A stretch of 64,000 bases of DNA from Pyrrhoderma lamaoense (taxonomy: Eukaryota; Basidiomycota; Agaricomycetes; Hymenochaetales; Hymenochaetaceae): NCBI GenBank assembly GCA_002794735.1, contig NBAZ01000001.1, forward strand, positions 3,630,993 to 3,694,992. The letters run 5' to 3'. Of this stretch, positions 53,668 through 63,816 are shown in pieces (positions within the stretch are counted from its first letter, which is position 1; each line of letters begins with the position of its first letter). The position numbers were made by a program, and so were the translations under genes. The notes beneath the pieces are model-generated. The model did not search any database and had not been told where the DNA came from. It was given only the letters and a program-made list of their open reading frames with translations.

Positions 53668-54930
53668 TCATCTACGAACCTCTCTTGCTTCTTCAAGCTC
53701 AACGTCGGATACTGTATTAGTCGTACCAGCTCCAGTCATGGCCGAAAAAGAAGTAAAAAGCTAAGAAAGTAGAGCTTAATAGATAGCAGTATCTTAATTC
53801 GTGTATATATTCTCACTGTTCTTGTTCGCCCTGAGGATCTCTGTTCGCTGCTGTCTGTCAGACTTGTACCAAAATCATCGCCTTGTGCATAATTACGAAG
53901 GCGGCTTCGAGAGTTTAAACTAGGAAGAAATAATGCAAAATTAGTGTTAAGAAGTTGGCAATGCTTGTTTTTGTTAACTAACAGGGCTAGCATAGAGTTC
54001 GTATATACTAAAAACCGCAGTATCAGTACCTGGAAAAGGAAGATCATAAAATTCCAATACTAACGTTTGGCTCCTATGTTTCCAAATACAGGATGAAAAA
54101 AGGTATGCGGCAATGCGAGTGCTATAGCCAAGCCAGCAATTGCATTCAGACTTGTAATGAGTCCGGTAGCCATCGTATATGTCATCAATTTACTAAGCAT
54201 TGTATTTGAACTTTTAAATCCAGTTCTGCTTCTCGCTAACAGGTATATAAGTGTGCAGCTGATAAAAAGCTCAGAGAAGGCGGACATAGAGAATGTGACA
54301 CGTTCGATAGTAAGAGAATCTGTTATGACCTGGGTATATGACGTGAAACGGAATGTATCCCTGGAGTAGAATGTCGTGACTAGGAACTGAGCGAGTATAA
54401 GGCCCCGGTAAACCCGGTAAGAAGATAGTTTTTGTTGCATACTGAACACAAACGTCAAGCGAAAACGTAAGAAAGTAAGACTGAAAACAATACTGACAAA
54501 CATAAATGCGGCGTGCATATAACACTTGAACAAACAGATGGATTACTGCAATGTGTGCAATAAGTAATGGTAACCCAAGTCTTATGTGATTTTGGTTAGT
54601 AACGCATTTTCGTTAGAGAGAAGGCAAGAATTTGGATATTCACTTATCATAGAAAGTAAGATATGCGAAATTTGCGAAGTTGTCGACAAAAAGAAGGTTC
54701 GACCAACGAAAAACAAATATTTGATGTGATGTATCAAGAGCATACACCAGGATCACATGTGCTTTTAGTAGCCAGGTGTCAGACTTTGCATATTCCTTGA
54801 GAGTAAATGAGATAAGTAAGCATTGCTACGATTTTAGTAAAATAGTGGTCTACTTACATCTAGGTATAAATAGAATTGTAATGTCGCTATGCTCCATAAC
54901 CTATGAAAACATTTGAACGATAAACGCGTG
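53668..54930 (-). CDS. DUF6534 multi-pass membrane protein (5' end not resolved)
   Basis: Basidiomycete membrane protein family with about seven helices and unknown function. Exons read LWSIATLQFYLYLD (about 54880), EYAKSDTWLLKAHVILVYAL with DTSHQIF (about 54770), RGLILAQFLVTTF (about 54400), then the domain's most conserved block, SAFSELFISCTLIYLLARSR then TGFKSSNTMLSKLMTYTMAT and GLITSLNAIAGLAIALALP (about 54290-54100). The cytosolic C-terminus includes LNSRSRLRNYAQGDDFGT (about 53890) and TVSDVELEEAREVRR with the stop at 53668. The first exon, expected near 55000, could not be identified. A few introns end in AAG rather than TAG or CAG. Confidence 0.65.
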
Positions 54931-55015
54931 CTCTTGGGTACCTAGTATAGCTTAGATACGTACGCAGTCGTGGATCTTAGAAAAGGGAGCTCGGTGAATG
55001 AGAGTCTAAAATAAG

Positions 55016-57381
55016 AATTTAATGGTACGTACAAGCAATTAAAGAACATGCTCCTGATCTACGAAGAATTCTTATGTAAATTGCGGGATGTACTCTCTCG
55101 ACGTTCTCCACATACCGCATTGTTTAAGTCGAAGACAACCATAATTTCTAAGGGTCAGGTATCGAGATGGCACAAGAAGAAGGAGATAAGGGCTCGAGGT
55201 TTGACAGCGGTTAGCGTTTTAGGAAGCAAAGATGGGTTTATAGCATTGTTCATGTGGGAAAGAAGTATATTGTAGCACTGAAGCGGACGATTGCAGTGAT
55301 CGGAATCCAGGAAAACCCGAAGTTTTCTAGCGGGGAAGACCTGAAGATACATGGAAGCTCACTAGTGTACACCGCTTTAGGTATGATGGACTCACCGACG
55401 GCCCAAGGCGACGGTTTTTATTTTCTGCAAGTCATTGATGGAATATATCTTCTCGTACATATATTTTTCGTAAAATGTTTCTAACTAGTGATTCGAGGTT
55501 TCCGAAGTGTTTGTGCATATCAGCATGCGCAAACTCTTTTAGAAAACATTCTAAATTCCTAAAGACCTGTGTTACTCAAAGTGATACAAAAGGTACCGAT
55601 TTCTCACAGCCCGCGACAAAGTTAACATATCACTAGCTACTTTAATACCCTCCAGACCTGTGCTCGGTGACGAAGAACCAATAAAACTCTCTTAATTGGC
55701 GTCTCAGGTATTGAGTGATGGTCTCTATTCTTCACTAGAATAACTATTATTAAACCTCAAGGCAAGTTTTTTTCGGGGTCTATTCTTTTGGACTGAAGCT
55801 AGATACGCGACGCTCATGTTTGGTTTCCAGGTGCAACATCATGGCATTGTTGGAAAATGACAATACGGAATGGCGCTTCGAGAGATGGATATCGTCTCTT
55901 CTAATCTTGTTGATCTTCTGAGCCAGGACCAGACCGATTATAGCGTTCTTATTTGATTTCATTGGGCATGAGGAGCAGATCACGGAAAGATTTTGTTTGC
56001 AAGAAAAAAAGGCTATTTGTATGATAGATAGTACGCTATTGGTCGTGCGGCTGATGTTTGGCATCGTTTTCTGTTTGGGATCTATGAAGCGTACAAGGCG
56101 CCGTAACTTTCATAGCATCATGGATATTTTCCAGCAGATCTACTCATCTGAGACTAGTCTATAATAGGTACTACCTTAATGACCTGATGTAATTTGATTG
56201 CGCGAGTTCCACAAATGCTAACTGCAGATAACGAAGAGAAAGACGAAACGTCTACTCGGCACGTGCAACTCTTGAAGCTCTTCGTTAAAGTCACGATCCC
56301 CAAACTCGACATACTTCTATTCCGTATCCCCTTCAACTTATGTGTTTCTCTTTATTACTTCTCGCCTATACGCATTGTACATGTACATGTAACATGCCTT
56401 GGCAATACTTATCTTTCAATTTGTTATGCATCTTTCAATTTTAAAATGAAACAGTTTCATCTATTCTTCGTTCCTTTTCGTATCTACGCAAGAAAGGAAG
56501 TTATCTAACTCGTGAAAATGTTCTTTCGTTTTCTTTTTTCATGCTGAAAGAAGACATCGCACACCTAATAGATCAGCGCGAAAAATACAAAACAGGATAA
56601 GCCACAGCCTTAAAGAACAAAAAAAGGGGGGGCGATGAAGAAAACCGACTGTTTCGGTTTTCGCTAAATGTATTATTCTGGTTGACTCCACCTACAAGTT
56701 TTCGTGCATGTACCCCCTCACAACAATCTTCCTGCTGAAGATACTACACATGTCGTTGTCGTTTCATGTTATTCTCTTAACCCTTCTTCCTCTTTTACCT
56801 TACTTTTCATCTCTTTATCGATTGATTCATTTCTCAGAGGACGTTTCAGAAACATTCAAACGCGACACTGGCTACTCTGCTCATATTCACTCTCTTTCGG
56901 ACGTGTTTCTGGACCCATTATATTCTTTCTTGAGGATGAGGCTCATCAAAATGGCCCCTCAATCCTGATAGCCTAAACGTTTCGTCGAGGGGAATATAAC
57001 CACCTGGAAACCATACTTTCTCTTATTATCTACCTTTATCTCGTGTATAGGCTTCCAGACTTGTGGGGTTGTATGGGCCCCCTATTACGCCTTAGATAGT
57101 CTGTTGTCTTCTATATCTATTGCTCTGCTTTTTACTAGGCTGCCCAGACAATTTTATCTCAAGTCATAGCTTCGGACAGGGGGGGGGGCAAAGGGTAGCA
57201 AGAAAAGCTCAGAAACAGGAGGGTTACGCAAGTATTACCAGAAAAACAACAACGCGTAAAAACCACCCTAAGCAACGGGGAAAAAAGGAAAAGACATCAT
57301 AAACATCAAATCGCCCGTCGACCGTCTCCCCATCGACAGATAAAAGTCATCTTTAAACTGGGTTTTGTTTCTCTCCTTCTC
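55016..57381. other. Subtelomere-proximal gene-poor region
   Basis: About 2.4 kb where I recognise no protein. Open frames on both strands (for example 55048-55275 and 56704-56976 on plus, 55780-56064 on minus) have compositions of non-coding DNA and no motif. A run of ten G lies around 57181-57190 and a run of seven G at about 56627-56633. Gene density falls from here to the chromosome end. Confidence 0.45.
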
Positions 57382-58446
57382 TTATTTTCTCACAAGCATA
57401 TCAGCGATACCGGCGGTCTGCAAAGTTGACAAGAAACCACAGATCATAGCAGAGATGGCTATCCTAGTGATAATCTTCGCTCAGGAAGGCGCGAGGACAC
57501 TAAGCACACCGATTTGAATACCTGGAAAGCCTAGGTTGGCGAATCCACAATGTACGTAAGTGGTGACTGTAAGTGCTCGGTCAGAGAGAGGGTTGTCAGA
57601 GGCCAAGTTCATTTGGAGATCTGTCATATACATAATTACGATTTTATCAGTAATCTAGTTGGACTGGAGGGAGGGGGGAGTAGAACACAAACCAAAGTAA
57701 GCCACAAACTCATTTAAAGTAAGTTTCGTAGCAAGTAACTGTGAACCCCTCAAGATCTCATCATGAGGATAAAACACGTATCCAATAAGCATTTGTAACG
57801 TCAACTCATGAATCCCATACGCTTTCCGTATCCAGTTGATAGCGACAACAGAGACACGATCGTCAACACGTTTATCAAGATCCATTCAGTGACTATTAGC
57901 CTGAACTAGTCTCTTTTGGAGAACGCGTGAACACAGGCTAATTCTTGTCTGCGTGTCCTCAGTCTACGACAATCGTGCCCCGTCACACGGATTTGCCGTC
58001 TACGGGTATACGCATCTTGCTGATGGGGAACAAAACTAGGATAGACATGACGAAGGCCGTAACAAGGTTTTTGGTGGTACTGCAAGGGCGATGTATGCAG
58101 ATAACACAGAACGTGCGATAGTTGAAGAAGCTAAAGTAAAGAATGGTAAGTATATCACAAATATACGCGAAAAGAATAGAAGGAAGTGCCTCTTTGGGAT
58201 GACCGGGGCGGGTGAAAGGGAACGGAGGGAGAGAAAGACAAATTATTTAAGGAAAAAAAGAGGCGTGTAACACATACTGGAAGCCATAGTTAAGTGTAGC
58301 TTAGATTGAGTCAAGAGGTCAATATAAGGTTCGACGAGACAAACACCTTCGCTCTGCGCAACCCAGGCAAGGATGCAGCCCGAGAGACGTTCATAATGTT
58401 GAAGAAGAAAAAACAAGCAAAGTTGATGATGAACACAGAGCGACAT
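57382..58446 (-). pseudogene. Concentrative nucleoside transporter (CNT) remnant
   Basis: Only the C-terminal half of a CNT-family transporter is visible, in pieces. They are a NVSxAAS...AQSEGVCLVEPYIDLLTQSK block (about 58320-58400), VLSAYIALAVP then KNLVTAFVMSILVLFPISK (about 58010-58110), ITLQMLIGYVFYP-like LTLQMLIGYVFYPHDEI then LATKLTLNEFVAYFGL (about 57690-57810), and LSDRALTVTTYVHCGFANLG with IQIGVLSVLAPS and RIAISAMICGFLSTLQTAGI (about 57430-57600). CNT proteins import nucleosides with H+ or Na+. Breaks: an in-frame TGA after LSVLAPS near 57522 where CGA is expected, a one-base slip near 58072, and no N-terminal half before AT-rich DNA begins at about 58740. At least the nonsense codon and the missing front suggest real decay; the slips may be sequence error. 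Confidence 0.65.
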
Positions 58447-58739
58447 AGTACATCATGTGAACAAATGCGATGAAGATAATGTCAGAGAGCTGTGATGATT
58501 GTTTGGTCAAGTCACGAAAAAACTAAAGACGATACAAAAGTCAATTGAAATTACAACTGACAGTATTAAGGGGACCCATTCTTGACCAAAGCGTCAAAAC
58601 TGTGTTCCAAGAGATAAGTAGCATGGATTGGAAGCGACTGGCTGGAAGATAGCACTCGATTGTTGTAAATAAAGACAGATAATCGCAGAGTGATTTACTT
58701 TATGATGACTAATCTGACATTGGATATCCAAAGTATGAT

Positions 58740-60540
58740 GTTGTACACAAAAGATTTAGTATAATTAATTAATGTTAGCAAAAATCATATAAGACCAATA
58801 ATAGTCAAAAATAATTAATTCAGCAAAAATAGTAAACACACAACAACATTGCATTAGAAAAACTCCCAAAAAGGGACCAAAATTGGCAAAAATCACATGA
58901 TAAAACCATAACACCAATAACAGTAAAAAAAATAGTATACAAAACCAATAAAAGTAAAAAAACAGTACATAATGTTAATAATAGCAATTATATCAAAACA
59001 TCAAAGATTAAAAACACACTAGAACACCATTAAAAACAAAAAAAATGAATATTAGAATAAATAAAAGATATTGAATAATACCAAATATGGATAAAAAAAT
59101 AACATTAATGTTAAGAAAAGTTTTGCATCAACAATAATAGTAAAAAATGTTAGATAACATTAACAATAGTAAAAAAAATAATATATTACACCAATAATAA
59201 TAAAAATAGATATTAAGCCATAAATAGTATAAATTATTATATATTATCAAAAATATAAAATTAGTAAAAATAATATAATGTGAAAAATTGAAAATACATG
59301 AAATAATAAAGTTATAAAAACAGATAATATTAATATAAACATTAATATTAGTTATGTAACACCGATAACAGTAAAAAAATATTAAATAACATGAATAATA
59401 GTAAAAAACCAAAGTATAATATTAATAAAAAAGTATTATGTAAAATTGATAATAATAGAAAACCATCATATAAAATAAAAAAGCAAAAAATAAAAAAAAA
59501 AATTTTAAAAAGTATTATATAATAAGTTAAAAAAAGTTGAAATATCAAAATTATATATTATTTTAAATAATAGGAAATTTTTAAAAAAAAATTATTTAAT
59601 AACCCAAAAAATAATATAATATCATAACAAAGATTATATAATATTATATCAAAATAAGTTATATAAAACATTAAAAAATTATATAATATAACATTAAAAT
59701 AAATTATATAATATTTTTAAATATAAATACTGCATAAAACCAATGATGGCAAAAAATCATGTAAAGTATATTACATAATATTAAAAAAGTTAAACACAAT
59801 ATAATATTAATAATAATAAAAGTGAAGTCATACCAGAAATTATAAGAAGATTAAAAAAAAATAATGTTAAATAATGATAAAGTTATAAAAATATTTAATA
59901 TTATTATTAAAAAAAGTTAAGTTTTACCGATAATAGTAAAGAAAAGTTAAGTAATACCCATAATAACAATGAAATAATAATAATATGAATAATAGTAAAA
60001 AAACAGAATAAAAAATAAATAATATGATAAAAACAAGAATAACAATAAAAAAAATTATGTAAAATTGATAATAGTTGAAATAGATGTTATAAGAGAAAAT
60101 TAGATTATTAAGAATTAGATATTATTGTAAATATTAAGAAAAATATTACATACATAATCAAGTATAAAAATTTAATAATCAGATAAAATTATTATATAAT
60201 CATTCAATATGTTATTATATAATTATATATCACACATTATATAATCAAATATTAATAATTGAAATAGATGTTATAAGATAGAGATTAAGTAAAAAATAAA
60301 GAAAAATAAAATTCAAAATATAATAAATAAATTGAGATTGAAAATTAAATATTATTGTAAACAATGAGAAAAATATTAGATATATAATCACACATTCAAC
60401 ATTATATAATCACACATTAATTATGTAATAGATTTCAAAATAAGCACAGTATGAGATTGATAATGACAAAAATGATGTGAAACATATTTTGTAGTATTAA
60501 AAAAGTTAAATGTAGTGTAACAATAATAGTAATAAAAAAG
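58740..60540. repeat. AT-rich, A-skewed degenerate subtelomeric repeat
   Basis: About 1.8 kb made almost wholly of A and T, with far more A than T on the plus strand. A loose unit recurs every 30-40 bp: CAATAATAGTAAAAAA or close variants, for example near 58798, 58914, 58947, 59131, 59163, 59360, 59392, 59930 and 59988. Open frames in it (Tyr/Phe/Leu-rich on minus) are products of composition. The region ends abruptly at 60540 where the sequence becomes GC-balanced. It looks like an old minisatellite or a heavily mutated subtelomeric block. Confidence 0.8.
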
Positions 60541-60565
60541 GGGTTACACCAAAAGGGTGTAACCC
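60541..60565. repeat. Perfect 10-bp inverted repeat at AT-rich/element junction
   Basis: GGGTTACACC at 60541-60550 pairs with GGTGTAACCC at 60556-60565 around a 5-base loop (AAAAG). It sits exactly at the sharp composition boundary between the AT-rich repeat and the telomeric retroelement region, 31 bp before the inner TTAGGTG array. As RNA or single-stranded DNA it would fold into a stable hairpin. It may mark an ancient chromosome end or an element boundary. Confidence 0.7.
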
Positions 60566-60596
60566 TGAGTTGGGACCGAAAATGGCAATCCCCGGG

Positions 60597-60645
60597 TTAG
60601 GTGTTAGGTGTTAGGTGTTAGGTGTTAGGTGTTAGGTGTTAGGTG
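60597..60645 (+). repeat. Inner telomeric array, 7 units of TTAGGTG
   Basis: Exactly seven perfect 7-bp units of TTAGGTG (49 bp), on the same strand and in the same orientation as the terminal array at 63810-63998. It abuts the 3' end (in RNA sense) of the Penelope-like element. I interpret it as the former chromosome end on which the element was added. Confidence 0.95.
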
Positions 60646-60648
60646 AAA

Positions 60649-60745
60649 ATTGTCGAACCGACGAGCGCAGCGAGGAGGCGACAATCAAAAAAACGATGAA
60701 AAACAAGGAAGCGACGGGTAGCTGATGCTACTCATATTCCCGTTT
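60649..60745 (-). ncRNA. Structured 3' end of the Penelope-like element (hairpins)
   Basis: In the last 100 bases before the inner telomeric array there are two inverted repeats. ATTGTCG (60649-60655) pairs with CGACAAT (60679-60685) around a 23-base loop. A compound stem near 60714-60745 is built of CGGGTAGC, TGAT and GCTA, then CCCG after an 8-base bulge. Located at the RNA 3' end, such structures could be the recognition site of the RT. This is a candidate RNA element seen only as complementarity. Confidence 0.4.
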
Positions 60746-60989
60746 CGCATAGTATTTATATGCTCTTCAGGCTATCCTAGTTTGGTAAGTGGTGCAACAA
60801 TCACGCAATATGTTGCAATATTTGCGTGATATGACATCATGTAGTGCGGGTAAAAACGTACCGAGATTAGGCGATAATCGGGTGGTCGCCTTAGTAACAT
60901 GGTCCGTGCACTTCTGTGATCCCGATTTTCTCCGGGGTCACGTGATATGGTGCGCGTATTACTAAGCCTTACCTTACTAAAGTGGTTAG

Positions 60990-61011
60990 GTAATCGGCTT
61001 TAGCCGATTAC
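60990..61011. repeat. Perfect 10-bp hairpin in element 3' region
   Basis: GTAATCGGCT (60990-60999) and AGCCGATTAC (61002-61011) form a perfect stem with a 2-base loop, directly before the interstitial telomere-like tract at 61036. It could be a transcription end signal or part of the element's RNA structure. Confidence 0.6.
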
Positions 61012-61035
61012 GTAACTACGGTCCAAGCATGTTAA

Positions 61036-61185
61036 CCGGTTAGGGTTAGGTGTTAGGGTTCCGTGTTAGGTGTTAGGGTTAGTAGTTAGCTAGAAGTGTT
61101 ACTAAGTTAATTACTCTTCTTAATTTCTTAAGCATTGTACTTACGGTTAGGTGTTAGGTTGTTAGGTGTTAGTGTTAGTATCCTA
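61036..61185 (+). repeat. Degenerate interstitial telomere-like tracts (TTAGGG mixed with TTAGGTG)
   Basis: Two tracts, 61036-61096 and 61144-61185, separated by about 50 bp. The first contains about three TTAGGG and two TTAGGTG units with breaks; the second contains TTAGGTG and shortened forms such as TTAGTG. They lie between the RT stop codon and the inner 7-unit array. They may be buried old telomere ends left by stepwise element additions, or part of the element's own 3' region. Confidence 0.75.
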
Positions 61186-61399
61186 AACACTCTCTGTTAA
61201 TACCGTCTGTTGCCAGTGATATATTCCGAAGTACCTACAAGATGTAGTTGCGCTAATGAACGATGTGATCCTTGTTTCCATATTAGTTTCGATTGCTTTC
61301 TCCTCCGGGTTACTACCCTCGGGGTACGACATATCTCAGTCAGTCAAAGGTTAGTCCCATGGCAGCTTACTGTCGGCCTACACCGAATAGCAGGGCTTT

Positions 61400-63685
61400 T
61401 CACCAATGGGCCTGAGTCCAACCTTTACTAACACGGTCCGGAGATGAACGAAGATGAATATTGTGAACTTCCGGTTCACTATCGACTTCCATTAATGATT
61501 CCTCCTCAGTAATCTGGGAAGACACCGGTGGAGTTTCATATTCTTCTTCTAGAACTTGTTCATCCATCATTTCTAAAACTGTCTTTTTCCAAAGACTAGA
61601 TAAATCGAATAAATTGCGAGTCCTTTTACGACTTACAATCATTCTTCTATTGAGGATATCTGTGTTCCGTAGATCCGGGATCCAGATCTCTTTTTGAGTG
61701 GGGCCTGTTGTTAATAACAGACCGTTGCCAGCTGTAAGCTCCACATCGCAATGATAATTGGCCGGAGGTGCGGGATATTCAATGGAGAATTGTTTAGTGT
61801 CAGCTTTGCTGAGCCACGACTTCCAGTATCCAAATATAGTTTTAGATAATTCATTAGCATTGAAATAGTTCCATACCGGGTTAAATTCTGTTTTAAGGAC
61901 AAGAACGTCTACATGCTCACTCGACTTATTTACTTTTAGTCGACTTTCCCATCGTTGTTGTCTGTTCTCCTTACACCAGTTTTTAACCAGGTTACTCGGG
62001 TACCCTCGCTTTGTGTACAGAGCTACTAAACTCTGCAAAGCTATATGGTAGACTTCCAGTGTACTACTGAGGGTGGCTAACCGAGACATTTCACCAATGA
62101 ACGTACCTCTTTTGACGTCATATGGGTGATGAGATATGAAAGGAACTCTTTCCTGATGATTGCCAGCTTTCCGGTAAGGCATGTGTTGCAATTTGTACAT
62201 GTCATCTTTGTACACTGCCATGTCTAAGAAGGGTTGCCATAAGGCGCTGACATTCCATTCAATCACACAATTATCGAATTGAATTTTTGATTGTATTTTA
62301 TTAAGTGCTTCTAATTCTGAAGAGGCGTATATAATAGCAATACAGTCATCGATATACCTGCCATAGAATGCTATTTGCGGGTCTTCCATTACTTTACTTT
62401 TTCTTTCGAAGTACCAACCATATAGATTTGCTAGGTCTGGTGAGTCAGCGACTCCCATAGCTAATCCGTTTAATTGGAGAAAGTATTTATCTTGGAATTG
62501 TGTGACTAATTTAGTATTACCGACTTCGAGGCATCGTTTGAAAACTTCTTGTCTCATCCGATTAAATTCTGAGTCATGATCCTTAACCCCGTACCAATAG
62601 TGTTCTTCATACAGTTCAAACACTATATCTAAACATTTATCAAGTGGAATGTTTGGGTAAAAGGCCACGACGTCACCAGTACAGATATACCAGTGTTTGC
62701 CAGGAAGTAGTTTTAGTTGAGAGAATTTTATCGCCAAGTCTTTGGATCCATGAATAATGGTAGGCGCCGATTGAATGATCGGTTTTAACAACTTAGAAAC
62801 GTACTTAGCAGCAGGGTTCATGATTGCCGAATGACATGGAATAATCGGTCTCATTTTGACCGGGTATTTATGGATTTTAGGAATTCCATAGAACTTTGGT
62901 ACATGATGCTCAGATCCTTTCGGAGTTATCTTATGCCGGAAAAATTCCGGAAGTTGATCCGAGTCTTCTAGTCTAAACATGCACTCTTCTGCTAATTTAG
63001 CGATATCTTCCATCGCAGTACATTTGTGTCTTAATATACTGTTCATTTCAAACTTTGATAATGGTTTGTAATCTTTAGGATTATTTAGAATATCAAGACA
63101 TTTCTCAATGATCCAGGTCTTCTCAGACACCGCAAGCCCTAAGTTCTTGTCTGTTGTAGTAATGATATAATTATTACTAACTAAGAACTCCTTGAGTTGT
63201 TTAACCGAAGGTTTGAGAATTTTATAGTAATCCTTCGGCGACTCATCAGGTATTTTGGATATCGTGTCATTAACGAAAATCCGACCCTTGACGAGACCAA
63301 GTTCAAGATACTGCGGTAGTATGGGTGGGCGTTTATTTGATAGAGGTCTCACATCATAATCAGGATCGTATGAGATATCAATTTTACCTTCAAGTGCGAA
63401 TTTAAGTCGCCACCTGAGTCTTCTTTGAAAGTCGGACCAGGCATCCTTAATTAACTGTTTCTTAAGGGGTTGGTAAAACATGAATCTTAAACCAACACTT
63501 AATTGAAGGGCATATTCATCTGGCATATTTACATTTGGCGAGCAATGAACATAATTTTTAAATTGGGCTGCAGTAATAATAGATACAGGAGTATTACATA
63601 AAATTACATTTACTGCCTTTGTAAATGATAATGTTAATATATTATCAGGGAGGGTAGAGGGTTCACCATACCGGAATGAGGTCAT
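61400..63685 (-). CDS. Penelope-like reverse transcriptase (no GIY-YIG domain)
   Basis: A single intronless frame of 761 residues. PLE-type signatures: DKNLGLAV (residues 179-186, the N-terminal block shared by PLE RTs), VPKFYGIPKIHK (262-273) with RPII, motif A TGDVVAFYPNIP (337-347, catalytic Asp 338), motif B NGLAMGVADSPDLANLY (406-422), motif C YGRYIDDC (441-448, the catalytic YIDD) and FLDMAV (486-491). After the thumb, about 190 residues follow with no recognisable GIY-YIG nuclease and an acidic Ser/Glu-rich end. This places it with endonuclease-deficient PLEs, the RT group closest to telomerase RT, which use exposed chromosome ends as primers. It is intact over 2.3 kb although many genes in this window have single-base breaks, so it may be recent. 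Confidence 0.93.
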   Translation of the reverse strand: MTSFRYGEPSTLPDNILTLSFTKAVNVILCNTPVSIITAAQFKNYVHCSPNVNMPDEYALQLSVGLRFMFYQPLKKQLIKDAWSDFQRRLRWRLKFALEGKIDISYDPDYDVRPLSNKRPPILPQYLELGLVKGRIFVNDTISKIPDESPKDYYKILKPSVKQLKEFLVSNNYIITTTDKNLGLAVSEKTWIIEKCLDILNNPKDYKPLSKFEMNSILRHKCTAMEDIAKLAEECMFRLEDSDQLPEFFRHKITPKGSEHHVPKFYGIPKIHKYPVKMRPIIPCHSAIMNPAAKYVSKLLKPIIQSAPTIIHGSKDLAIKFSQLKLLPGKHWYICTGDVVAFYPNIPLDKCLDIVFELYEEHYWYGVKDHDSEFNRMRQEVFKRCLEVGNTKLVTQFQDKYFLQLNGLAMGVADSPDLANLYGWYFERKSKVMEDPQIAFYGRYIDDCIAIIYASSELEALNKIQSKIQFDNCVIEWNVSALWQPFLDMAVYKDDMYKLQHMPYRKAGNHQERVPFISHHPYDVKRGTFIGEMSRLATLSSTLEVYHIALQSLVALYTKRGYPSNLVKNWCKENRQQRWESRLKVNKSSEHVDVLVLKTEFNPVWNYFNANELSKTIFGYWKSWLSKADTKQFSIEYPAPPANYHCDVELTAGNGLLLTTGPTQKEIWIPDLRNTDILNRRMIVSRKRTRNLFDLSSLWKKTVLEMMDEQVLEEEYETPPVSSQITEEESLMEVDSEPEVHNIHLRSSPDRVSKGWTQAHW

Positions 63686-63816
63686 GTTGACTTCTTCTTC
63701 CCTTTGCCCTTCCCTTTCTTGCCAGGGGCCGCTTGTTTCGACGGCTTCGGCATCTTCCCACCCTTGACGGCGCTTACGGCTTGTTTCTTCTTGCCAAGGG
63801 GCGGCGGTGTTAGGTG
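63682..63816 (-). CDS. Lys-rich 3' end of an upstream element ORF (5'-truncated by telomere)
   Basis: Reading upstream of the reverse transcriptase in another frame gives 44 open codons. They begin at the stop codon supplied by the telomeric repeat and end in a TGA that overlaps the RT start as ATGA (63682-63685). Fourteen of the 44 residues are Lys; pieces are PPPLGKKKQAVSAVKGGK and PGKKGKGKGKKKST. The rest of this frame is cut off by the telomere at 63806. It resembles the basic nucleic acid-binding end of an ORF1-type protein. The ATGA overlap suggests coupled translation of RT after it. Whether the remnant is ever expressed is unknown. Confidence 0.5.
   Translation of the reverse strand, partial: HLTPPPLGKKKQAVSAVKGGKMPKPSKQAAPGKKGKGKGKKKST

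Larger units (their letters stand above)
60646..63805 (-). mobile_element. Telomere-associated, endonuclease-deficient Penelope-like retroelement (Coprina/Athena type)
   Basis: Bounded by TTAGGTG arrays on both sides. In RNA sense (minus strand) it has a truncated 5' end against the terminal telomere, a short Lys-rich frame, the 761-residue reverse transcriptase, and a 3' region of about 750 bp with hairpins and two degenerate telomere-like tracts (61036-61096 and 61144-61185). Athena and Coprina elements are known to lack the GIY-YIG endonuclease and to sit at chromosome ends with their 3' end inward next to telomeric repeat. The orientation here agrees: the G-rich 3' end grows toward the right, so its extension on an RNA template gives an element read from the telomere inward. 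It is possible that 60646-61036 is a separate truncated element beneath a younger one. Confidence 0.88.

Noticed and set aside
59128..59548. Open frames on minus rich in Tyr, Phe, Ile and Leu that resemble membrane proteins
   Set aside because: They are produced by translating the A-rich repeat on its complementary strand; no start context, no variation of composition, no family motif.
60661..63260. Hammerhead ribozyme, as known in some Penelope-like elements
   Set aside because: I looked for CTGATGA plus GAAA with proper stems. The only CTGATGAGTC (minus strand, about 63243-63252) lies inside the RT coding region without a matching GAAA and stem. The 3' region lacks the core.
61400..63685. 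Reverse transcriptase as telomerase (TERT) itself or as a group II intron/LINE RT
   Set aside because: The DKNLG block, FYGIPKIHK and YIDD context are PLE-type. No TERT N-terminal domains, no maturase domain and no AP endonuclease are present.
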